From contig JAGFNQ010006430.1 of NCBI GenBank assembly GCA_024364735.1, positions 1-64,000 on the forward strand: a stretch of 64,000 bases of DNA, in the 5' to 3' direction. Below, one piece after another: positions 55,501 through 64,000 of the stretch (its first letter is position 1; each line of letters opens with the position of its first letter). This stretch comes from Boesenbergia rotunda (lineage: Eukaryota > Streptophyta > Magnoliopsida > Zingiberales > Zingiberaceae). The position numbers were made by a program, and so were the translations under genes. The notes beneath the pieces are model-generated. The model had not been told where the DNA came from. It searched no databases and saw only the letters and a program-made list of their open reading frames with translations.

Positions 55501-58500
55501 GTACCCTTCGTCGCCCTTGCTATCGTCTATGGGAGTCGCTGCGAATAATGGCCGACCCCGACGATGTCGTCGCAATAATGGTCTGCGTCGTTGGGGGGGC
55601 TTCTCTGTCGTGTGATCTAAATGGAATCATTACCAATCATGATAATATTGAAGACATAAAAAGGATGTCTTGAGAAATGAGGTAAATACGTAGGGTTTTT
55701 GGATGTTTCATAACCCAATAAAAAAGAAAGAGTTAAGGGGGCGTTGGTAGATTTGTTTTCCATTTTCATTTCTGTGAAATGCAGTTTTCTGAAAAAGTGT
55801 TTGGTTTGTATTTTCCAGCTTGTTTTCCCAAAAAAGCATTAGCGTTTTCTGAATAAACTGAAATGAAAGAAAGTATTTTCTAGAAATGAAAAATAGTGGT
55901 TAGTCCTTTTCATTTTTAGAAAACGATTTTCTCTTTTACTGGAAAAATGACTTTATTTCATTCTCTAGTTTTCCAGAAAACGCTATATCTTTTTTTGGAA
56001 AACAAGGCTGGAAAATGCAAACCAAACACGTTTTCCAGAAAATCGCATTTTCTAAAGAAAATGAAAATGGAAAACAAGCATATCAAACGCCCCCTACGGC
56101 TTTCTGGAAAATGAAAATAGAAAACGGAGCAAACCAAACGCCCCCTAAATTTTTTGAATTGAGCACTCGTAGGTTGCCCCTAATTAAAAAAACTTTAGAG
56201 ATTGCTCCATATTAGCATCATCACCACGAAGGAATACGATCTTATGTTAAGCTAATGAAGGGAACAACAATTGCTAAGGTTAGAAAGATGCAACCTGAAG
56301 ATTTCTTGGCTATTGGAGAAAATGTGTCAAGATAATCTGCACCATAAGTCTGATTATATCCCTAACCATCAGAGAAGCGTTTAACTGCTGATCTGTAATA
56401 CATCAAGAACATTTGAAACTCATTGTAAACTTCCCTTGAGAGTAAAAACAAACTCCGAAGTACCGTTTACAGTGGTGCTTCTTTCTCATTGATAGCTCGG
56501 CAGTAATTGGGATTTGAAGGGCCAAAATACCATTAGAACTACATTTTAAACCCCACTTACAACCCATTGTGAGCTTCCCTTGAAGGAATACGTTTCTGAA
56601 TACCAGTATGGGGGACAGCTCTATCTCATTGATAATTGCTCAACAATAACTGAATGCAATTCGCCGCTAAAGTGACAATGAAGCATATGATAAATAACTA
56701 TAAAGTAAATGCGAAGTTGGCCTCTTTGTAGTGCCTTTGTAAAAATGAGGGGGACGAGATTCAGGAGGAAGAAATTAGAGTTGGATGTCGTGTCCTCTAT
56801 TGCCAAATGACCCTCTAGACAATGATTAAACTGCTAGACCAGATCGGTCCACTGTAGGACCAAAATCTCATTGTAGAATACAGAGATGGCACTCATAAAT
56901 AAGTTCGTAGCCTATTTCTAAGCCTCAAAGCAGGAGAGTCCATGGGAGATGGTTAACAGGTTAGGATCAATGGATTTTCAGAGTAGTTCATAAACTGAGA
57001 TATTAATTCACTCCTATGCAGCTCTGTTTGGCCCAAAAATCTCAGTTGCTTGAGTAGCGAGGTGTTCTAGTTGATCTTGATCCATAAACCAAACTAACTG
57101 TTGCAATTGCTGCAACCTATGAAGTGCAGTTCTTCCAATTCAACTTCTCCACAGTAATCATTGAGCCAAAAGGGCCAAAAAAAAACCATAATCATCTGAG
57201 GCATCAAGGAGGTAGTAGATGAATTAGACATTTTAAATTGAGTAGAGTTTTGGAGGATTTACCAAGCAACCTTTTTTTTTATTTTGTTTTTTTGGAACAA
57301 GTTATTCTTGCAAAAACCTGTTGCTTTCTGCTCCTTGCATAGGGATGTGCAGTTAACAGCCTTTGCAAGCAGAGGGTCAAGTTTCTCCTTACATTTTCTT
57401 CAGTAGAATCTGCACATTAAGGAACAAGGTTTGAGGGTCCAGCATGATCTGCTCTCTTGGTTGGCTTGCTAATGAAAAGCGGTCGCAATTTGGTCATCAT
57501 TGGCAGATGCAAACTGGGTGTTGCATCAATAGAAGAGAATAACACTGAAGCCCAATCTGCAGAAGCAGAGTTGTTTTGCTACCCATGGACATCCATATAG
57601 AGGTCTCATGATCATTGGGCAGTGCTTCTGAAGTGTTTCTTACATCTTGAGATGATGGCATTGATTCCTGGTCAAAGATGTGTACTGTTGGATGTTCTTG
57701 GCGTAAGTCTGAGATGTTCAGGCAGTGGTGATGTGTCTGCTGAGGTTAGATGAGGAAGATAGAGGTAATAGCTCAGAGTCGCAGTGGTATGGTTGTTTTG
57801 GCATTCAGGATAAGGGCTCTGTGATGGAGAGTGGTTGGACTTGGCGTGGGCGAAGGGGGCTCAACTCCAGCAAGGAAGAGGATCGGTGCAATTAGAAAAG
57901 GGCATAGATTCAATGAGATACCTAGGGTTTACTACCACCGTCAAGGGGAAAATTAGATTAATACTTTAGATAGTCCTCTCTCTATGTGTTTATATTATTA
58001 ATCAATATGCTCATTACAAGTAGGTTGTTTTAATGGTATTTACATTTAGGCCCTTGTTTGCAACAAATATTATCAGTCAAATGAGTAATGATAGGGAGAG
58101 TGAATGGGAGAGCGAATGACGTGACAGTTATTGTATACACGTCCGATCGCCGATCGGACACCACCGCGGCCTCTGATCATCGTCCCGAATCAAACTATGT
58201 CCTAAGAAGATCGGTGAACTCATCGGGAATCGCCGTAATTATGATCTCGTCGCATTCACCGTCAATCCGGCGAGATCTCAATTACCGGCGACCCTGCCGG
58301 GTTCACCATCTTCTTAGGACATAGTTTGATTCGGGACGCAATCAGAGGTCATCGGTGGTGTCCGATCGGCGATCGAACATGTACACATTAGCTATACGTC
58401 ATTCACTCTCCCATTCACTCTCCCAATCATTACTCTCAGTCAAATATGTGTCACTACATGTACTTTTTATCTACATCTGATGAAGACTATGAATAAGGGA

Positions 58501-58923
58501 AGTGTTTAGTGATCGCAAACCTCCTGTCGATATTGGATAACCTTTCAAGAGCAAATTGAAATGTTCCCTACTTAATATTGCTTTTTGTTTAAATCGAGAA
58601 GGAACCTGTGTATACCTCGACAATATTATTCGACGAAAGTTCATGGAGATATTTATTAATTATGATGCCTTTTGCTGATGGTTCACTATGACAAACCAGT
58701 TTAAGTTCCACTGAGCATGATGCGTTTTGTTTGCTCCCATTTGTTTAGGGAATTATCTCGTTTCATAGCCGCTGGGAAACTGCATTGCAAGATTGACAAG
58801 GTTGCTGGTGTTCTAGAAACCAACAGACCTGATGCTAAAAATGCACTCTACCAGGCAACTATCAAGCAAGGGGACTTCCTATTGAATCGTATCCAGAAGC
58901 TTTCCCGCGTAATAGACCTGTAA
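49541..58923 (+). CDS. RPN7: 26S proteasome regulatory subunit RPN7 (non-ATPase subunit 6)
   Basis: Eight exons: 49541-49676, 49812-49926, 52869-52959, 53048-53193, 53269-53488, 53562-53670, 54235-54402, 58749-58923, all GT-AG. The start [20 protein letters not shown] and conserved blocks ([89 protein letters not shown] at the end) identify RPN7, a lid subunit with a helical repeat part and a C-terminal PCI domain that helps build the 19S particle. Coding length is 1160 nt, one short of 387 codons: in exon 7 near 54264-54266 one base is missing compared with the family (after FDR), giving a TGA at 54294-54296 and loss of most of the PCI domain. All other exons are in frame and well kept, so a sequence error or a recent mutation is likely. 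Confidence 0.95.
49927..52868 (+). other. RPN7 intron 2 (2.9 kb)
   Basis: AT-rich. Apart from the LINE tail at 52030-52424 I recognised no element or gene. The ORF at 50778-51077 has no domain and is probably chance. Confidence 0.7.
52030..52424 (+). mobile_element. 5'-truncated RTE-type LINE tail
   Basis: With stops, it reads [19 protein letters not shown], then IHIVDPT and [10 protein letters not shown], the end of the RTE-clade non-LTR reverse transcriptase, followed by the typical 3' end GTCGACCCCACTTAGTGGGA and a TTG-repeat tail (52401-52416). Confidence 0.75.
55737..56145. mobile_element. Tourist-like MITE with TAA target copies
   Basis: Starts GGGGGCGTTGGTAG and ends ACCAAACGCCCCC, flanked by TAA at 55734-55736 and 56146-56148, as in PIF/Harbinger MITEs. 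The right end is present twice (56051-56095 and 56106-56145). The arms are rich in TTTTCCATTTTCATTT and its complement. Confidence 0.75.
58083..58435. mobile_element. Mutator-like MITE with long inverted arms
   Basis: The 353-bp element starts GAGTAATGATAGGGAGAG and ends CTCCCAATCATTACTC; the arms are about 130 bp each. A 10-bp direct copy TCAGTCAAAT flanks it (58073-58082, 58436-58445), in the size range of Mutator-like elements. The arms carry CGATCGCCGATCGGAC palindromes. Confidence 0.85.
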
Positions 58924-61635
58924 TCAGTTCTTTTGTGTTCGTTCCACCTCTTTGGAACTTCCCCTATTAGCTCTTTATCCATTTCTACGACTTTGGGTGT
59001 TCTAGCATTTTGAATTACCAGATTTTAGTCGTTCGCTTGTTAACCTTGACTTACACAAGTTATTTGTTATCATACAGTACAAATGAGCTTAAAGTTTGTT
59101 GGAATACTTACATTTAGCTGGTTGTGTTATTCCCGTTTATTTATTTTTTATCAGCATAATCTTAATTTCCTCATAGACACTATAATGTCTGATTGGCTTG
59201 TTGTGTTAATTATAATGTGTACTGATAAACTACCAATTTGTTGGATAAATGATCGAATTTAAAGAAGTATTGGCGTCCAAAGTCAGATAACGGTCTCATG
59301 GATGTTCTTTGAAAATTCTCTTACTGATTCTCCGGGAAGGAAATGAAAATACATGCGAACGTACGACCTGCATGTCAGAATCCAAAACTTGATTACTTGC
59401 CTTGATGAATTGTCAATTCTGATCGACTAGTCGAGCAAGTTTGGATTTGTCATCTGCTTAAGTTGATTTTTGACGATATTGATAAGTCGTTTTTATATAA
59501 TTTTGGAGACTCCTTTTATATAAATAAGGCGCCATTTGTATTCAAATATAGTATTATGAAAAACCTGTGCCGACTTGCTTCTCTATCTATGATATGTTTA
59601 TTAAATCTATTTATTGAGATTTTTATATTTGCTGTTGATGAGCAGATCTTGTATATCTAAATGAATGACTTGAGATTTTTTGTATTGCCTTGTTTTATAA
59701 AAAAAAAATCATTTAGTGGAAGATCTTCACCCGTAGAACAGAATGTGAGGTAGAAATTATTATTTTTTCAAGTTAAGTATCCAACCCATCGGATTGATTA
59801 AAATTTAACCTTCTATCCCATAAAAATTTCCTATTAATTTTCTACCTACAATTAAAATAAATCGAAAAGCACATAGTGATGATAATAGACATTTATTGTT
59901 ATAACTATTTCAAATTCTCCAAGTATAACATGATTTGGGAATCTGCCCTATTACTTAACTATCACATCATTATCTTGAGGGCGAGGTTTTTTTTACTTAT
60001 TCTATTTAATTATTAGAGAGATTTTGTACTTCACATCATTAAGGTGGATCCACCCTCTTAACGGCTCCTAGAGCCGTCCCCGCGAATATGAACAAAGAAT
60101 ATACAAGCGAGAGATGCATGGTAGGGTGAATGTGAGATTGCATATGGTGGAGTGAATTCTAGATTGCAGATTGTGAGTTCCTGCGAGATTAGATTCCTGG
60201 CTGTTATATCTAAAATATCACGCACTCAGCAGTATTTGTGCTACGTCTTAGGATAATTTTGCATCATAACTATGGTAAAAGATCATACGTTGACTCTGAA
60301 TATTCTACATGATTAGTCTCATAATTATTTATAGAGAAGTAAATCAAGAGAATTTTTTTCTTGACTCAGTGATCCCTACACAGGGAAAATTAGAAACCCA
60401 ACAAATATTTTACTATTGGGAATTGATCTAAAAAATCTCATGTGGCAAACACCGCATGAGGTTTCTACGAATGCAGGCTCCACACGATTTGCACTTGCGT
60501 GTGTTAACTTCGTGACATGGGATGAATGACATGATGTCGTGCTTATGATGTCTAATGCTAGTTGTAGGTTGGTGTAGATTGAGAACTACACGGGACGGTG
60601 TTCGTGCATGTTCAAAGTCGGGCGTCGCACGATGGCTGTCTCTGCACACTTGCCCCTTGGACATTGTCGGGATGCGAATAGTGCCCACACTAATAAGGAC
60701 ATTTTATCAAATGGCACATGTGAGAAATCATAATTATCAAAAAGTATCCTAAGGTTTGGTTTTTACCAAAGACCACATCAAAAATTATCTTCTTCCTCTT
60801 ATACCCCTCCCACCAACAACTCCCTTTCGCAGTTAGCTTTCTGAGACATCCGAATCACTTTTTCAGAGTTTTGATTTTAAAATAAGTGTGGTTCGGATAC
60901 AGGTATTCTCCCTTTTCTTCTTTCTCTCTCAGTTTGGGGCAACTTACTTGTCCTTGTCGAAAAGTGATAGCTATGTGGGCGCCCTAGCTGTGTTATAGTT
61001 GCGAGCTCATCCCCTCAATCCCTCCCCCCAACTAAAATCCTAGGCAAGTCTGTTTGTGTGTCCCTCACACGGCTTTAAGGGTTTGCATGGAAGTCCACAC
61101 TGATCGACACTCTCCAGAATAAGGGCTAGAGTTTACGCACTACTTTATTTTCATAATGGCAGAAAAAAGGTCTGTGGGTGTTTCAACCTCTTCTTCCTTA
61201 GGATTTTCCATCAAGGTATGTTAGCGAGCTGATTATGTCAAAACAATACTGTTTCTGAGCATGTTCATAAAAAATTTCATCTTGATTTTGCAAATCTGAA
61301 AATGTTTGGGTTTGGATCTTAACAAATTTGTAATGTTTACAACTTGTAAGCTTCAGATGATTTTGGACAAAAAACACATTGATGCAGTGTTTTAGGTTAC
61401 TTTAACAATTTTTTTGAAGTATTCAAAATTTTACATGGTCGATATATTGCGAAGATCAAAGAGACTCCCTTCAGTGTTTTCTTAGACATACAAGAATTGC
61501 AACATATTCGTAGAATTTTGGTCAATATATTTAAAAATTAGGATTCAACTTCACAAGCTTTTAGATTCTCAAGTATATCTTTTAGCTATGAATTATAAAC
61601 ATGAACTATAGTAAGATAAAATAGGAAGAAAGAGG
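58924..61635 (+). other. Intergenic region after RPN7
   Basis: AT-rich, with the RPN7 3' UTR at its start (58924 to perhaps 59250). No gene, RNA gene or transposon end was recognised. Short ORFs at 59463, 60428 and 60555 have no recognisable domain. Confidence 0.6.
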
Positions 61636-61825
61636 GCCTGAAATAATTTAATTTCAGACCCATTTCAGGCTACTAAAATGATTTAATTTCAGGCTTACCG
61701 AAAGTCTAAAATGATTTCATTTCAGGCCCTCAGTAGGCTTGAAATTATTTAATTTCAGACCATATTAGGCCTGAAAATATTTCATTTCAAGTCCACGTTG
61801 GGCCTGATATAAAATTATATCAGGC
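61636..61825. repeat. Array of AT-rich hairpins (CTGAAAT...ATTTCAG)
   Basis: About six units of CCTGAAAT-NATTTN-ATTTCAGGCC, each an inverted pair, spaced about 35-45 bp apart. Arms drift but remain complementary in most units. Confidence 0.8.
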
Positions 61826-61869
61826 ATATCTTATCGAAGATAACTAAATATTTTAAATGTTTCAAGTGT

Positions 61870-63880
61870 ACCGGTTATGTTCACCAGACGAGATGTTGCT
61901 TTGTTACTGGGTATAGCAGACCGAGGTGTTTCGGTCCCTATTAATTCAACTAAAGCATCGGGTAACCTCTATCTTACTTCTCAAAAGAAAAATAACTTAC
62001 TAGAACAAGAATTGAGGAGTTACTTAAATATTATGGCAAAAGTGTTGAATCAGAGGATGATGTTATATTAGTGTGTAAATTCTACATTTTATATATATTT
62101 GTTTGTCTTATTTTCATCTAGTACATATAAGGTCCCTCTAAGTTTTGTTGATATAGTAGATAATTATGAGAATCTTGCTAGATTCAACTGGGTTGAAGTC
62201 ATCCATCAATTTTTGTCTCTACAATTATCTAAGATTGGGACTTATTTTTATCAACTCAGAGATACCACACCAACACCACCCTCCCTTACTTAAAGGGATT
62301 TGCTGGCCTTTTAGCAGTGAGTCAAAGAGCTATCAGCGGAGAACATGTATTTGAATGAAAGAGTTAAAAAATTACTTGTAATAATTGAAAATAAGGGCAT
62401 GGAGGCCCAATCAAGCAACCCTGTAGTCGATCCTCTTTCTGAACCAGTAGCGTGTAGAACAAGGAAAAGAGAGGACGTGACCAAAGTCGTTATGATTACA
62501 GGAATACTCCAATGGTAGTCCATTATGACACCAACTATTACCTAAGGGGAGGCGAAGCAAGAAATAAATATCAGATATAGAGAATAAAAAATATGAATAA
62601 GAACATGTTTTTATGGACAAGAGAAAAAGAAAAATTAGTGGAGATGATATGAATGAAGAAAGAGAAACCATCACCATAATAGAAGTCAAGTCTAAAAAAG
62701 ACGTAGAGGAGGAAACAAATAGGATCGCTGAACTCTACAAAATGAGGAAACAAGTCATTGTCGTATATGATTTACTTGCATGTAAAATAGGTAAATTAAG
62801 TTGATTTTGATAATTAATCATTTTTTTAATCTTTATGGACGTAGTTTGTGAAGAAACATTTTATGACTTCAAAGAAGAAAAATCAAGATGAAGATGTGAC
62901 CTACTTGTTAAATAAATTGGAGAACCTAAAGTAAGCTAAAATACATAGTTTATTTAATATATTTTTTCTTTAATATATTATCTTATTGATTAACTTTGCA
63001 TGTTTACAACTCAATTAATTTGGGAGGATGCACCTTTTGGTTTGAATGTGTATTCATTCTTATCTGTTCTGAATAGAAAGGTTTTTACAAAAAGCGAGAC
63101 AATTGATGCCTATTGTAAAATTTTATTTAGGGGAGCATCCGCATGTGGTAGGTCATACAACAAGTCAATATATTGTTCAATCTTCTTTACAGTAAGAGAT
63201 CTAAATGAATTTAGAATATATATTGTAGTAGATATAATTTTATGATTTAGTTATTAATAATTTTGTGTGTGCATATTTTTAGTTATTAATAAGATCCTCA
63301 GGAAAATTTAGCTTGCAACAAGTGATAAAGACAAATATGATAGATGAAGGGTTTAGATATATTTTAATATCTTTGTGCAGTGATAATGCACACTTTCACT
63401 TGTTGTCGATGGATACAAAATCGATGACTTTTAATCATTTTAATTCTCTTACTAGTGGTCGTAAATATAAATATGTATTTGATTCAGCGGTGAGCAACCA
63501 TTATTCATTTCTATGTTAATCATTTAGTATAAAATCTCGTTGATGGTGAATTTTAAATCCATGGTCATTCTTACAGGTAAAAGATCTAAAACAATATACT
63601 TGTGAGCAACTTGGGGCTATTCATCTATATCTAGAAAGTCATTATCTCTTGGACCAATGAGTCTCCCTCAAAGTAAATTATCCTCAACAAGAAGCTAGGT
63701 AAGTAAATGAAGATGAGTTTCAATTAGAAAGTATTTTATAAAAAAATATGAAAATTAAAATTGTTGATGTTATGTACAGCGTGGACTGTGCCTTTTTTAT
63801 GATGCAATACATTCGATGTCTCCTATACGTTGAGAAGATGGACTCAAACAAAGAGACATGACAAAAATAAGATTTGATGT
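61870..63880 (+). pseudogene. Transposon-type Ulp1 (C48) protease gene, decayed, multi-exon
   Basis: Pieces in order on the plus strand: FTRRDVALLLGIADRG (61880), PLSFVDIVDNYENLARFNWV (near 62131-62190), a Lys/Glu-rich piece (62613-62800), VKKHFMTSKKK (62853), IDAYCKILF (63099), AHFHLLSMDTKSMTFNHFNS (63390-63450, with the catalytic-His region HFHLL), QLGAIHLYLESHYLL (63610), NYPQQEA, and VDCAFFMMQYIRCL (63782-63823, with the catalytic-Cys region). Stops (for example TGA at 63659-63661 where Trp is expected) and uncertain exon borders show decay. The same domain is in CACTA 2. Copies with this N-terminal FTRxDVALxLG block are usually carried by plant transposons, so I do not treat it as a host SUMO protease. 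Confidence 0.75.
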
Positions 63881-64000
63881 AACACTTTTATTTCTGAGGA
63901 ACATGTTCTGTAAAACATGGGATTAATTATCCATTGTATTGTAAAAAACATCTTATAGTGTTGTAAAAAAATAATTGTGAGTAGTTTTGTCACATCTATA

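Larger units (their letters stand above)
54403..58748 (+). other. RPN7 intron 7 (4.3 kb)
   Basis: Long intron holding the MITEs at 55737-56145 and 58083-58435 and an unpaired MITE-like start GGGTGCGTTTGGTTCAAG at 55276. Otherwise non-coding. Confidence 0.8.

Noticed and set aside
61870..63880. A host SUMO protease gene
   Set aside because: The FTRxDVALxLG and ARFNWVE blocks are those of transposon-carried Ulp1 genes, and stops interrupt the coding region.

Overview
This window is nuclear DNA from a flowering plant. The evidence is spliced GT-AG genes, plant Ty1/copia and Ty3/gypsy LTR retrotransposons, CACTA transposons, and one recognisable housekeeping gene, the 26S proteasome subunit RPN7. 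The density of Sirevirus-like copia elements (polypurine tracts of the AAAAAGGGGGAGA type, initiator-methionine primer sites, palindrome-rich LTRs) suggests a large, repeat-rich genome, perhaps a monocot. I cannot name the species.

Layout, 1-48.6 kb: a nest of transposable elements. A minus-strand Ty3/gypsy element (1-4835; degraded gag-pol plus a 2.3 kb LTR) lies in the 3' end of a Sirevirus-like element C, whose LTR is at 19081-21292. A complete Sirevirus-like element A (5070-18989, TSD CCTAA) is also inserted in C. A carries a 6.2 kb CACTA transposon (9706-15952, TSD CCT) inside its reverse transcriptase. Another LTR (X) contains a second CACTA of the same family (21411-27030, TSD TAT). 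Element B (28522-42667), a sibling of A, is broken by an assembly gap and a fragment of LTR D. It also holds a minus-strand composite element E/F (34087-40972, TSD ACTTT) that has a gag and no pol. At 42668-48607 there is a C-type LTR fragment and a pol-less Ty3/gypsy element of Tat type (minus strand) with an antisense gene and a 116-bp tandem array.

Layout, 48.6-64 kb: gene space. RPN7 has eight exons between 49541 and 58923; its introns hold an RTE-type LINE tail and two MITEs. In this sequence exon 7 has a one-base deletion. The right end (61.6-63.9 kb) has an array of AT-rich hairpins followed by a decayed multi-exon Ulp1-like protease gene of the kind carried by plant transposons.

Main points of interest: (1) the two CACTA elements are Pack-type gene carriers. 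They share termini and a leader but differ inside: one carries most of a cohesin SCC1/RAD21 (SYN) gene plus a COV1-like gene, the other pieces of RBR, an Ulp1 protease, 26S proteasome RPN1 and a kinesin. In both, the captured part begins right after the same leader sequence. (2) Several unrelated LTR families carry arrays of paired inverted motifs. For A, B and E these lie just upstream of the TATA box. The motif differs by family, and arms often change together (CTAAC/GTTAG to CTAGC/GCTAG; ATCGAT/ATCGAT to ATCAAT/ATTGAT), as if hairpin or palindrome structure is maintained. (3) A composite retrotransposon has two different LTR families at its ends but a perfect target duplication.
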